The notes: generated by a model from the sequence alone, not told the origin. Shown: positions 17,539 through 25,884, counted from the first letter of the stretch. The stretch is DNA of 64,000 bases from Planctomycetota bacterium (GCA_018814045.1 JAHJAR010000288.1:62001-126000); one strand, 5' to 3'. Translations and numbers: made by a program.

Positions 17539-17847
17539 CGCCTTCGTTCCATCTCTGTGCTGCTGCGGGTCACACTGACGTGGAGCCGCGCCGCCTGGTC
17601 ATGCACCGCCGGCAATAGCACCGCCGACGCCACGAATCGCCCATGCGCCCACCTGCGCACCACAAGGGGCGAGCGGGTGCAACGCCGGTCGCCGAATGTG
17701 GCAACGCACTGGGCGGCTGCCTTCTAATCCGCTTCTACAAGCTGATCCGCCGGGACTCAGAAGCGCAGCGGCTATTAGCCTGTGCCACACCCCTGGCCGC
17801 GGCGGCCAAGCCCTTCCCGGCCTTGATCCAGCCAATCCCGTCGGACC
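17539..17847. other. 309-bp intergenic region upstream of cpaB
   Basis: I see no coding sequence. The only structure is a short TGGCC/GGCCA hairpin close to the tadE stop. A promoter for cpaB could lie here, but no convincing -35/-10 pair is visible. Confidence 0.4.
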
Positions 17848-18306
17848 CTAGTCCAGGCCTTCTTTTCTCATCGAGCACGTGCTGCCAAGATTGAAGTCGG
17901 TGCTCCCGAAGTAGCCGCCGACCAGCGTCACATCCGCGTACGGAATCGTGACGTGCACAATCTCGGTCGGTTCCTGAGCCGTGGCCCGCGTCAACTCGAC
18001 CGAGTAGGTCGTCAGCCCCAGCGGCTGCAAATAGCTCTGGACGCGCTCGAGAATGTCCGCCTCGCTCGACCCGGGCAGTACCGCGGTCCGGGCTCCCTCC
18101 CGGGCCGAGTGCACCAGCGCCTGCTTGACGCTGAAAACCCAGCCATACTCGATGATTCCAAACACCAGCGTGAGCAGGAGCGGGGTAATGATCGCCATCT
18201 CGACGGCCGCCGCCGCCCACCTGCTGCGCGCCCTCCGGCCGGAGGCGCCACACCGTAGCGCCCCATGATCGGCATGCTTCTTTCTGGTCCGCCTCAACCG
18301 AATCAC
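17848..18306 (-). CDS. tadE: TadE-like minor pseudopilin
   Basis: About 152 residues from GTG 18306, chosen because this GTG overlaps the TGA of the prepilin peptidase gene and AAGGG lies 8 nt upstream, indicating translational coupling. The frame extends upstream, but only in the shadow of the peptidase gene. A basic N-terminus is followed by the TadE motif AAAVEMAIITPLLLTLVFGIIEYGW, the hydrophobic helix that prepilin peptidase processes, then VHSAREGARTAVLPG and a beta-rich C-terminal domain with two cysteines. TadE is a minor pseudopilin of the Flp system. Confidence 0.88.
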   Translation of the reverse strand: MIRLRRTRKKHADHGALRCGASGRRARSRWAAAAVEMAIITPLLLTLVFGIIEYGWVFSVKQALVHSAREGARTAVLPGSSEADILERVQSYLQPLGLTTYSVELTRATAQEPTEIVHVTIPYADVTLVGGYFGSTDFNLGSTCSMRKEGLD

Positions 18307-18857
18307 AGTAACCACCCTTCGAAGTAGTAGGCCAGCAGGACGCAGAGCGTGCCTGCGGTCAGTGGAACCCCATACGGCAGAAGCTGACTCGTGTCGCCAA
18401 AGGTCTTGGCGCCCCCGAACTCGCCGAACGCGGTGTTCAGGTGACGCATCTTGGTCGCGATGGTCTGCATGTTCGTGTAGGCGTGCACGGCCCGGCCGCT
18501 GGTGTAGATCATTATGACCGCGACCACTCCGCCGATAATGGCGCCCGCCGCGAAGCTCACCAGCGTCAGCCACGGTCCCAGCCAGGCTCCGATGGCCGCC
18601 ATCAGCTTCACGTCCCCGGCGCCCATGCCATGCATCAGCCAGGGGATAATCAGAACTGCGAACCCAACCAGTAGCCCCAGGCAGCCCCAGCCCAGACCTG
18701 TCCAGCCAAAGAACGCCGACTGCGCGATGAGCCCGGCAGCGGCCAGAGTTGCGTTAAGCCAGTTGGGCACGCGACGTTGCGCGTAGTCAATCCAGGAAGC
18801 ATACAGAATCCCGGGAATGAGAACGGCCAGCGTGATTTCCCAGTAGCCGAAGTCCAT
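18303..18857 (-). CDS. cpaA: Prepilin peptidase, TadV/CpaA type (A24 family)
   Basis: 184 residues from ATG 18857, preceded by AGGA at 6 nt; open sequence further upstream has no coding character. Six hydrophobic helices. The two catalytic aspartates of A24 peptidases are visible: one in ASWIDYAQRRVPNWL (cytoplasmic loop 1) and one in the GxGD motif MGAGDVKLMAAIG. It lacks the large N-terminal methylase domain of PilD, as expected for TadV/CpaA. It cleaves the Flp pilin and TadE-type prepilins. It lies 615 bp downstream of the pilin gene, with a copy of the repeated 59-bp element in between. Confidence 0.92.
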   Translation of the reverse strand: MDFGYWEITLAVLIPGILYASWIDYAQRRVPNWLNATLAAAGLIAQSAFFGWTGLGWGCLGLLVGFAVLIIPWLMHGMGAGDVKLMAAIGAWLGPWLTLVSFAAGAIIGGVVAVIMIYTSGRAVHAYTNMQTIATKMRHLNTAFGEFGGAKTFGDTSQLLPYGVPLTAGTLCVLLAYYFEGWLL

Positions 18858-19203
18858 GATCGTTCCTATCTTCCGGTCGGGTCCCTGCCCATCGCCTAGC
18901 CACGCCGACGCGCGGCATACGCTGCATCTTTCATCGGATGTTCCAGCGCGCCGGGCAAGCAAGAGGGGGGGCGACACGCGCCCTCGCCAGCCGCCGCCGC
19001 CCGATAGAACCCCGTCGAGTCGGCCGCGTTGCCGATGTCCACCGGCCGAAACTGCCCGGTGAAGCTGTCGGGGCGCCGCCACGACCCACGGTCATGCCAT
19101 CACCAGGCGGGTTGTCGGCCGCCGACGCGACAACGTTTATCAGTCCATCGAACGGCGGACGGTCGAACCCTTGCCGGGGCCGAGCGCCAGTCTTCTATGT
19201 ACC
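18858..19203. other. Non-coding stretch upstream of the prepilin peptidase
   Basis: About 350 bp without a credible gene, the probable 5' leader of the peptidase-tadE transcript if the element at 19204-19262 is a promoter. I see no further named structure. The rest of the gap up to the pilin gene (19263-19472) also shows nothing. Confidence 0.4.
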
Positions 19204-19262
19204 CGCTCGTACTGTTCAAAACGGCGGGCTGGCAAGCAAATCCGTAGCGCAAAAATGTGACG
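19204..19262 (-). repeat. Copy 1 of a duplicated 59-bp putative regulatory element
   Basis: It shares with the copy at 19887-19944 an exact 19-bp core (plus strand CGCTCGTACTGTTCAAAAC), the 7-mer GCAAATC 12-13 bp further on, and GTGACG at the far end, with near-identical spacing. Read on the minus strand the order is CGTCAC, GATTTGC, GTTTTGAACAGTACGAGCG. This copy precedes the prepilin peptidase-tadE genes. Confidence 0.75.
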
Positions 19263-19472
19263 GGCGACCGTCGCAGGTCCAAAGGCCCAAACGGGCCGCG
19301 GCCAGGAGCGACGCGATCTCGCCAGTGGCACCTCTGCGGCGATCTACTGCCGGGTTCATCGGCGGGACCTGGGCGGCGTTTCCCTGCCAAAAAGCGGGGC
19401 CGGCGGCCGCCGCTGAGCGCGGGGCCGCCGGTCCAAGGTCCTCGGTTGAGACGGCCAAGCCGTCTGCGCCTG

Positions 19473-19655
19473 TTAGGTGCCGTCCGGCAGAGCCGTTTGG
19501 ACGTTCCCGAAGATGGTGTTCACTTTCTCGCCCAGCAGAGTAATCGCCGCCAGGGCGACGATAATAATCAGGGCCAGCATGACCGCGTACTCGGTCGCGG
19601 TCGGACCATCCTCACTGCGGAGGAAATTTTTTGCTCGGTGAACCAACGCCTTCAT
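19473..19655 (-). CDS. flp: Flp-type pilin
   Basis: 60 residues from ATG 19655, preceded by AAGGG. A basic leader (MKALVHRAKNFLRSEDG) ends at the G17-P18 processing site; Glu is at +5 and Tyr at +6 of the mature protein (PTATEYAVML). The hydrophobic assembly helix AVMLALIIIVALAAITLL and a short polar C-terminus follow. Size and motifs are classic for the major subunit of Tad pili used in surface adhesion. The gene stands alone with its own long leader, which holds two hairpins and a repeated element. That fits separate, stronger expression of the major pilin than of the assembly genes (inference). Confidence 0.95.
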   Translation of the reverse strand: MKALVHRAKNFLRSEDGPTATEYAVMLALIIIVALAAITLLGEKVNTIFGNVQTALPDGT

Positions 19656-19680
19656 TCTGTTTTCCCTTTCGTTTTTGAGT

Positions 19681-19698
19681 CTCGGTCGCGAAACCGAG
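19681..19698 (-). promoter_or_regulatory. Hairpin just upstream of the pilin ribosome binding site
   Basis: CTCGGT-TTCGCG-ACCGAG (minus strand) is a perfect 6-bp stem ending about 26 nt before the pilin ATG. It probably belongs to the structured 5' leader; whether it stabilises the mRNA or controls translation is unknown. Confidence 0.4.
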
Positions 19699-19820
19699 CT
19701 GCCAACACCCACGAACACTTCCCTACGCGCCCGGTTTCGCTCCGGACGGTTCCTCTCCGGATAGCCGGGTCCCGTCACTTAACCGCTTAGCGGTACCGAC
19801 TTGCTGCTGTGTGTCCCGGT

Positions 19821-19853
19821 GAAGCCCGCGGCCGACTTTGCCGCCCGGGCTTC
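19821..19853 (-). promoter_or_regulatory. 12-bp hairpin in the pilin leader region
   Basis: GAAGCCCG pairs with CGGGCTTC and an inner GCCG/CGGC adds four pairs across a 2-nt bulge. It lies between the repeated element at 19887-19944 and the pilin gene. It has no T-run, so it is not a typical terminator for the upstream aroDE gene. Confidence 0.45.
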
Positions 19854-19886
19854 CGTTCGCGTCTGGGCCCGCGGCCCTTGACGCTA

Positions 19887-19944
19887 CGCTCGTACTGTTC
19901 AAAACAAGCCCACCGCGGGCAAATCGAAAGGGGGAAAAGTGACG
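19887..19944 (-). repeat. Copy 2 of a duplicated 59-bp putative regulatory element
   Basis: Second copy of the element at 19204-19262, with the same 19-bp core and the same GATTTGC and CGTCAC boxes. It lies 232 bp upstream of the pilin ATG and 65 bp downstream of the aroDE stop. It is a candidate promoter or operator shared by the pilin and pilus-assembly transcripts. Confidence 0.75.
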
Positions 19945-20008
19945 CCATTTCGTCGTCAATTCCGGGTCGCGGCCCGGCTCGACTGACGCTCAGGCGTCAA
20001 CGTGTGTG

Positions 20009-21571
20009 TTACAGGACCGCCCGCATCGCGGCCGTCGGAGCTGGACGGCCGTGCCAGTGCTCGTACTGCGCGACCGCCTGTCCCATGAACAATGCGTCGC
20101 CGCGCACTGTGTGGCAACCGCGCCTCCGGGCGTCCTTCAGCAAGCGTGTTTCCGCGGGCGTGTAGATGGTATCGAAGACAATCTGCTCCGCGCGCAGCGC
20201 CGCGGCCGGCATCGGCGAGCTATCCACGTCCGGCCGCATGCCCACTGACGTGCAATTGACGAGAATGTGGCCCGAGCAGGCCGCGCGTTTCTTCCAGGCC
20301 TGCCACTCGCAGCGCAGCTCCTGCGCCACGGCCTGGGCACGCTCCGCGGAGCGGTTGTAGATACACACGCGGCAGCCGAACCCGACCAGCACAGCCACCA
20401 CCGCCCGGGCCACGCCGCCGGCCCCCAGCACGTCGACCTCACAGCTCTCCAGCGCGCGTCCGGCCAACTCGGCGCATTGTTGCAGAACGGCTAGCGCGCC
20501 ACGTGCGTCGGTGTTGTCACCCCGCCATGCGCCGTTCGAGGTGCGGGACAGAGTGTTGACCGCCCCGCATTGTCGGGCCAGCTCCGAGACGGCGAAACCG
20601 CGTTGGTCAAGCCAGCGGAGCGCGTGTTCCTTGTGTGGGATCGTGACGCTGAGCCCCCGCACGTCCGTCCAGGGATTCTCGCTCAACAGGTCCATGAAAG
20701 CCGCGAAGTCGTCGTAGCCCGGCGCGACCGGCATCGGCAAGTAGAGGGCCTCGAGGTCGTCGGCAACAAACGCCGCGTTATGAACGCATGGGCTGAGCGA
20801 GTGCGTCACCGGCCAGCCGACGACGCCAAAAACCTGTGTCTGCGGTCCGATCCGCTTCCAGTGGTAGAGTTCCCGCAACTCGGCCAACGTGGGCTGGCCC
20901 GGGGCCGATGCAGCTTGCTCGTCGAGGGCGGCGAAGGTCAGGAACGCGCCGTACTTACGGGCCAGCACGCGGGCCAGCACACCGGCTTCGCCCATCGCCA
21001 GGGCGATGACCGCGCGTTCGGAAGCAAGTCGGCGTAGCTGGGCAAGCACACGCCAGGCGTCGGTCGCATCGCGCGCGGTGACGACGATCTTTATGACGTC
21101 CGCTGGTGAGGAGCAAAGCCGATCGAACAGGGCGGCCAGGTCCGCCGGCGTCTCGCGGAGATTGTGGTATGACAGAATGAGCTGGCTCTTGGGCAGCGCG
21201 GCCTCCGCGCCCGGGCCACACTCCGCCGGGCACCGCGGTTGGATCCGCGCGCGGAAATCGCCGCTACGTTGCCAGGTGGCATATTCGAGATCGACATAGG
21301 CTGGCTGGAAGCGGGCGAGTTTCTCTAGCAGCGCGATGCGCTCCGCCTCGCTGCCAGTCCAGTCCCCGCCCTCGTGAGCGGCTCGCACGGTCAGGATGAA
21401 GGGCACCTGTTGCGGCTGAGAGAGCAGCCGCGCGACCGCCGCCGAATCGCCGACCATGTCCACCCGCAGCTCGATCAGGTCGGCCCCGGCCGCGACCGCG
21501 GCGCGAACCTGTTCAGCGAGCGGTACGCGGCTGTGCGTCAGGGGGACGGCTAGTCGGGTGCTGCGGCACAC
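20009..21571 (-). CDS. aroDE: Bifunctional 3-dehydroquinate dehydratase / shikimate dehydrogenase
   Basis: 520 residues, a fusion of type I dehydroquinase (about 5-225) and shikimate dehydrogenase (about 245-515), catalysing steps 3 and 4 of the shikimate pathway. Dehydroquinase residues visible are E34 and R36 (IELRVD), H136 (SYHNLRETP) and the Schiff-base lysine K161 (IKIVVTARD). The dehydrogenase half has GWPVTHSLSP, the catalytic lysine K314 in TIPHK, GDNTDARGAL, the NADP-binding GAGGVARAV and the C-terminal MGQAVAQYEHWHG. GTG 21571 is preceded by GGAGA at 5 nt. It lies 25 bp after a response-regulator gene and is probably co-transcribed with it. AroA is encoded 14 kb away on the other strand. 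Confidence 0.95.
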   Translation of the reverse strand: MCRSTRLAVPLTHSRVPLAEQVRAAVAAGADLIELRVDMVGDSAAVARLLSQPQQVPFILTVRAAHEGGDWTGSEAERIALLEKLARFQPAYVDLEYATWQRSGDFRARIQPRCPAECGPGAEAALPKSQLILSYHNLRETPADLAALFDRLCSSPADVIKIVVTARDATDAWRVLAQLRRLASERAVIALAMGEAGVLARVLARKYGAFLTFAALDEQAASAPGQPTLAELRELYHWKRIGPQTQVFGVVGWPVTHSLSPCVHNAAFVADDLEALYLPMPVAPGYDDFAAFMDLLSENPWTDVRGLSVTIPHKEHALRWLDQRGFAVSELARQCGAVNTLSRTSNGAWRGDNTDARGALAVLQQCAELAGRALESCEVDVLGAGGVARAVVAVLVGFGCRVCIYNRSAERAQAVAQELRCEWQAWKKRAACSGHILVNCTSVGMRPDVDSSPMPAAALRAEQIVFDTIYTPAETRLLKDARRRGCHTVRGDALFMGQAVAQYEHWHGRPAPTAAMRAVL

Positions 21572-21596
21572 ATGTGTCTCCGGTGGGCCGCGCCGC

Positions 21597-22202
21597 TCAT
21601 TGCCGGTCGAACAGAGACGCGACGGGGATCTTCAGGGCGCCGCAGATGCGCGCGAGAGTCCAGGTGCTGGTCGCCGTCTTGCCCAGCTCGATCTGGGAGA
21701 CCTGTGCGGCGCTGAGTTCGCTCATGCGGGCAAGATCGCTGAGGGTCTGGCCGGCCTCGCGGCGGGCGGCCCGGACCCGGCCGCCGAGCCAACGGTTGAA
21801 ATCCCGCTCGGAGCGGGCCGGGATACCGACGGCGGCCAGTTGGCGCTCGAGTGCGGGGAGTAGCGTCGGCTGCTGGAGTGGCTTCTCAAGCACGTCGCGC
21901 GCGCCGGCCCGGACGGCGGCGATCACCTGCTGGCCGTCGGGAAAGGCACTCATCGCGATCACGCGGGTGTCGGCGCAGATCCGCAGCAGCGCTTCAATGG
22001 TCTCGCTCCCGTCCGCGTCGGGCAGGCGCAGGTCGACCAGGGCGAGCTGACACGGCACCCGGGCCGCGTACTGCAAACCCGCGCTCGCTTCCGTGAAGGT
22101 GGAGACGTCGTACGCTGCGGCCTCGAGCCAGCCATGCAGTTGGCGGCAGACCGCCCGATCGTCGTCAATCACCAGGACGCGGACACAGATACGGTCTTTC
22201 AT
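21597..22202 (-). CDS. Response regulator with XRE-type HTH output domain
   Basis: 201 residues from ATG 22202; longer upstream reading is non-coding in character. Residues 1-120 form a receiver domain with the acidic pocket VIDDDRA, the phospho-acceptor Asp in LALVDLRLPDADGSE, a Ser switch (VIAMSAFPDGQ) and the Lys of VLEKPLQQ. Residues about 140-200 form a Cro/C1-type helix-turn-helix: RVRAARREAGQTLSDLA, then LSAAQVSQIELGKTATS. The receiver-XRE pairing is unusual compared with OmpR or NarL outputs. No histidine kinase is nearby, so it is an orphan regulator. It precedes aroDE by 25 bp. Confidence 0.9.
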   Translation of the reverse strand: MKDRICVRVLVIDDDRAVCRQLHGWLEAAAYDVSTFTEASAGLQYAARVPCQLALVDLRLPDADGSETIEALLRICADTRVIAMSAFPDGQQVIAAVRAGARDVLEKPLQQPTLLPALERQLAAVGIPARSERDFNRWLGGRVRAARREAGQTLSDLARMSELSAAQVSQIELGKTATSTWTLARICGALKIPVASLFDRQ

Positions 22203-22250
22203 GGAACCCACATTTTGCACCAACGTGGCCGATTTTCCAAACCGATTGCC

Positions 22251-22269
22251 GCCGGCCCGCCCCGCCGGC
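22251..22269 (-). promoter_or_regulatory. Palindrome in the divergent region between regulator and secreted protein
   Basis: GCCGGC repeated on both sides of CCGCCCC makes a 6-bp GC stem 49 bp upstream of the response-regulator start. In the same 291-bp divergent region a -10-like TACAAT (22361-22366) faces the plus-strand gene, with no good -35. An operator role for the HTH regulator is possible but unproven. Confidence 0.3.
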
Positions 22270-22493
22270 GCGGTCAAATGGCCTGCAACTGGTCCGCGGA
22301 CTGGTGTGTAAGTATGTATGAAGGTGGTTCCGGCGAGGCTGCGGGACGCGGCGATCGGGCTACAATGGCGCGGCCGTCTGGCCGGGTTCCGCTGGATCGG
22401 CGGCCAACATGACCGGCCCCATCGGGTGGCGGCTGGTGCAGAAGTCGAGCGGCGGCCGCGTGTGGATCCGCAGAGACACGGAGGCTTCACGAG

Positions 22494-23690
22494 ATGAACG
22501 GCAAGCTAGGTTTGGCCCTGTTAGCGGTCCTGCTGTGGGTGGTTCCGGCCTCTTGGGGACAGGCGTACGGAGATGAGGAGAAGGAACGCCCACGCGAGCA
22601 GAAGAAGGAAGACAAGAAGGAAGAGATACCCTCGGCCGGCTTCTGGCCCACGCAGCGTATGATGGAGCTGTTCATCGAGCGGACGAGCGAGGACCTGGCC
22701 GAACGCTACGACTTCGACGAGGATCAGCTCTACAACACGCAAGAGCTGTTCAAAGAGCGTTTCCCGCGCTGGCTGACCGACAACCGGGCCAGGATCCAGA
22801 CGGTCTTGAACGAGTTCATCGAGGCCCAACTGGCGGGGGAGGCCCCGGACCCGGAACACGTCGCCGACTGGGCCCAGCGCGCCCTGCCCCTGCTGGAAGA
22901 CTTCCAGGGCCTGGTGCACGAAACGAGCGGAGACATGCGCGAGTACCTGACCGAAGAACAACAACTGATCCTGGCAGGCGAGTTGGCCGCATTCGACACC
23001 GGCGTGAAGTTCACGAGCACTAAGCTCTACCGCTGGCGCGAGGGCGGCTACGACCCGGAAGTCGAATGGGTGCAGGACCGCCGTGACCGGCGGCGGATCG
23101 ACCACATGGAACAGCAGCGGCTCGAACAGGACATGAACGCCGCGCGGCATGAGGCCATCGCCCGTGCGGGCGGCGGCGAATATGGAGCCGGCGAGGGCGA
23201 ATACCAACATGCCATGGAGGTTCGCCCGCAGAACTCCCCGCGAGCGCCTGGCAAGCAGGCGGCGGCACAGCAACAGGCAACAGACGAATGGGCCCGCTAT
23301 GTCGAAGATTTCATTCGCAGATACCAACTGAACGAGGAGCAGCAGAACAGCGCCCGGCGCACCCTGGAGAAAAGGCGGACGGCGCGCGACAACTACCTCG
23401 CCCGCAAGGGCGCCGAGATGGAGCGCATCCAGAAACTCTTCAAGACTGCAGACACGGCCGAGGCAGTCGAGCAGGCCGAAGCATCCTACAAGAAGCTGAA
23501 CGAGCCCGTCGAGCGTATGTTCACGCAGCTCAAAGAGAAGCTGAACAGCTTGCCGACCCGCAAGCAGCGGCAGCAGGCCGCCAAAGGTGAGCCGGATGCG
23601 AAAGTGGTGAATGAGACGGGTGAACCGGCGCGCGGCGCCGGACCACGACTCGACACACGCAAAAAAAGAGAGAGTCCGAGCTCGCCGTAA
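22494..23690 (+). CDS. Secreted, highly charged helical protein of unknown function
   Basis: 398 residues. Signal peptide LGLALLAVLLWVVPASWGQA, then a Lys/Glu-rich stretch (EEKERPREQKKEDKKEE). The rest is predicted mainly helical. Two segments resemble each other and LTxxQ-type periplasmic helices: RYDFDEDQLYNTQELFKERF near residue 68 and RRYQLNEEQQNSARRTLEKR near 280. A Gly/Ala/Glu/Gln-rich region (about 220-265) separates the two halves and the C-terminus is basic. I do not recognise a named family; a Spy/CpxP-like fold is a weak possibility. ATG 22494 is preceded by GGAGG at 9 nt. It is divergent from the response regulator. Confidence 0.75.
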   Translation: MNGKLGLALLAVLLWVVPASWGQAYGDEEKERPREQKKEDKKEEIPSAGFWPTQRMMELFIERTSEDLAERYDFDEDQLYNTQELFKERFPRWLTDNRARIQTVLNEFIEAQLAGEAPDPEHVADWAQRALPLLEDFQGLVHETSGDMREYLTEEQQLILAGELAAFDTGVKFTSTKLYRWREGGYDPEVEWVQDRRDRRRIDHMEQQRLEQDMNAARHEAIARAGGGEYGAGEGEYQHAMEVRPQNSPRAPGKQAAAQQQATDEWARYVEDFIRRYQLNEEQQNSARRTLEKRRTARDNYLARKGAEMERIQKLFKTADTAEAVEQAEASYKKLNEPVERMFTQLKEKLNSLPTRKQRQQAAKGEPDAKVVNETGEPARGAGPRLDTRKKRESPSSP

Positions 23691-23731
23691 CTCGGACCCT
23701 CCAAGCCAGGCTGTCCGCTCGAGAGAGCGGA
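23674..23731 (+). terminator. Two hairpins at the 3' end of the secreted helical protein gene
   Basis: GTCCGAG/CTCGGAC (7 bp, with the stop codon in its loop) at 23674-23697 is followed by TCCGCTC-GAGA-GAGCGGA (7 bp) at 23714-23731. No T-run follows, so these are possible Rho-type or 3'-protecting structures rather than a classical terminator. Confidence 0.4.
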
Positions 23732-24134
23732 GACCCACAGCCTCAGAGGGAGTATCGTCTGCACGCCGCGGTCGCATTAGTTGTTCAAGGCGTCCGCGCC
23801 GGGCGGCAGTTGGCACCGGGTGGGCTTGGTCTTGCAGCACAAAAAACAGTGTTGTCGCATCTTTCGCGGGGGGGCCGAGAAGAACTATGATGTGCGCGCC
23901 AGAGCGGCAGCCAGTCAGGCTGGCACCGTGGTCGTGCTTTGGAAGCGCTGGCCAGGGGTCCGAGAACAGGCGCGTCTGATTGGCGCGGGGGCGCGCGTTT
24001 CTCTCTGCCGGTGTGTGTGCCGCATAACGAAATGCCTGTGCCGAGCGGCTTGCGTCCGGCGCGAATTTGTCTTACTGGATTCCGTAATAACCATACGTAG
24101 TACCGATAAGCGGTCGACGTAACTTGTCGAGGAT
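23732..24134. other. About 400 bp of non-coding DNA before the glycosyltransferase
   Basis: No gene is supported. The last 80 bp are less GC-rich and contain a TACCGATAAGCG string similar to the inverted-repeat arm at 28643-28650. A promoter for the glycosyltransferase gene probably lies here, but I cannot place it. Confidence 0.35.
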
Positions 24135-25700
24135 GTGAATTTGCACCCAGCGCTCGAAGCCGTGTGTGTCCTGGCGTTTCTGGTGCTGACCACCGGACCG
24201 GGCTTGTACGGGGTCCATCTACTCCTGCTTTCGCTGTTGACGCACAGGCGCCGCACGGCGGTACGCCAACACCAACGTGAAGTGGTCGAACGGTTTCACG
24301 CGCAGGTCGCCGAGGAAGACTGGCCGCGCGTGACAACGCAGATTCCGCTCTACAACGAACTACCCGTTGCGCGGCGCGTGATCGAAGCGGTGGCGCGGAT
24401 GGACTATCCCGCCGGCCGGCATGAGGTGCAGGTGCTCGACGACAGCACCGATGAAACGTGCCGCGCGGTGGACGAGGTCTGTGCCGCGCTGCGCCAGCAG
24501 GGCCACGACGTGACCGTCGTGCGCCGTCCCACGCGGGAGAATTACAAGGCCGGCGCCCTGGCCCACGGAATGGAGCGCGCCCGCGGCGAGTACCTCGCCA
24601 TCTTCGACGCGGATTTCGTACCCAATCCGGGTTTCCTGCGCCGGCTGATTCCGCTGATCGCGACGCAGGAGCGGGCTTGTTGCGTGCAGGGCCGCTGGGG
24701 CCACCTGAACGCCGACGAATCCTGGTTGACCAAGGCACTGGCCCTGGGCATCGACGGCCACTTCGGGATCGAACAGGCCGGCCGCGGCTGGAACGGCTTC
24801 CTGCTCAACTTCAACGGCACCGGCGGAATCTGGCGCAGGGCGGCGATCGAGGACCCCCAGGTCGGCGGCTGGCAGGGCGACACGATCACTGAAGACCTGG
24901 ACTTGTCCTACCGCGCGCAACTGTCCGGCTGGAAGATCATCTACTGCGCCGACGAGGTTTGCCCTGCCGAGGTACCGGCCGACGTCGATGCAGTCAAGAC
25001 TCAACAGCGGCGCTGGGCCACCGGTTCGATGCAGACGGCCCGCAAGCTATTGCCCGCCGTCTGGCGCTCGCAACTGACGTTCTGGCAGAAGCTGGAGGGC
25101 ACGCTGCACCTGACGTCCTATTGCATCTCGCTCTTTATGGTGCTCGTGCCGCTCTTCGCCCGCCCGTTGCTATGGCTGATCACGCCCGAGACCCAACAGC
25201 GCTGGTTCGCCTGGATCTGGTTCCTGCTGCCCGTGCTGATCTCCGGACCATCCATCGCCTACGTCTACGCGCGTTGGTCGCTGGGAGGCGGTCTCAGTGG
25301 CGTGCGCCATATAGTCCACCTCATTGTGCTCGGTCTGGGTTTGTCAGTGAATAACTGCGCGGCAGTGCTCCAGGGACTGGTCCAGCACGGCGGCGAGTTC
25401 ATTCGGACACCGAAGTCGGGCAGCGCCGGGCGGCGCGCCGGGGCTTCGCCCTACCAGGCCTTGCGCTCACGACTATGGTTGTTCGAGTTGGCGCTGGGCG
25501 GGTGCTGCTTCGTGCAGTGGCTCGTTTTCCTGCGGAGCGACCGCTACATCGGCGGGATATTCCTGCTGCTCTACGCGATTGGACTTTGTTCGTTCGGTTG
25601 GGCGTCGCGGCCCCGCGCCGCGCGTCCCGGCAGTCCGACCGTGGTCCCGACCGCGCCGGAGTTGGAAGAGACCGCCGCCTTCCCGCGCCCAGCGCGCTAG
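24135..25700 (+). CDS. Family 2 glycosyltransferase, BcsA/CslA-like membrane synthase
   Basis: 521 residues. TM helix (about 8-32), then a GT-A domain with QIPLYNE, VQVLDDSTDET, the metal-binding FDADF, the acceptor-site TEDLDLSYRAQ and the processive-synthase signature QQRRWATGSMQ. Four to six TM helices follow (about 325-345, 355-375, 405-430, 460-500). The D, DxD, TED, Q(Q/R)xRW pattern places it with processive beta-glycan synthases (cellulose or glucomannan type); no PilZ domain is present, so direct c-di-GMP control is not expected. The start is GTG 24135, or TTG 24141, which is better spaced (7 nt) from GAGGA. No other polysaccharide genes are adjacent, so the product is unknown. Confidence 0.88.
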   Translation: MNLHPALEAVCVLAFLVLTTGPGLYGVHLLLLSLLTHRRRTAVRQHQREVVERFHAQVAEEDWPRVTTQIPLYNELPVARRVIEAVARMDYPAGRHEVQVLDDSTDETCRAVDEVCAALRQQGHDVTVVRRPTRENYKAGALAHGMERARGEYLAIFDADFVPNPGFLRRLIPLIATQERACCVQGRWGHLNADESWLTKALALGIDGHFGIEQAGRGWNGFLLNFNGTGGIWRRAAIEDPQVGGWQGDTITEDLDLSYRAQLSGWKIIYCADEVCPAEVPADVDAVKTQQRRWATGSMQTARKLLPAVWRSQLTFWQKLEGTLHLTSYCISLFMVLVPLFARPLLWLITPETQQRWFAWIWFLLPVLISGPSIAYVYARWSLGGGLSGVRHIVHLIVLGLGLSVNNCAAVLQGLVQHGGEFIRTPKSGSAGRRAGASPYQALRSRLWLFELALGGCCFVQWLVFLRSDRYIGGIFLLLYAIGLCSFGWASRPRAARPGSPTVVPTAPELEETAAFPRPAR

Positions 25701-25884
25701 CGCAGTCTCTCGCGCTGTGTCCATCCTATCCGAGTTCTCATGGGGCTTCCGCCGCACCCACGGGGGATGAAAATCCGAATTCACGGAGCAGCCGCGACCG
25801 CACGGGAGCGGTTGCCGAAAAACCGCTTGCGCACGCGCTCGGCTCGGTTCGGCTACCCACCTCTGGACGGTTCTGGGACAGGTT

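Noticed and set aside
18938-19543. Plus-strand open frame between the pilin and peptidase genes
   Set aside because: Arg/Pro/Ala-rich composition, overlap with the pilin on the other strand and no ribosome binding site suggest chance in GC-rich DNA.
19740-19860. c-di-GMP riboswitch in the pilin leader
   Set aside because: Hairpins are present, but the conserved class I/II core bases are not.
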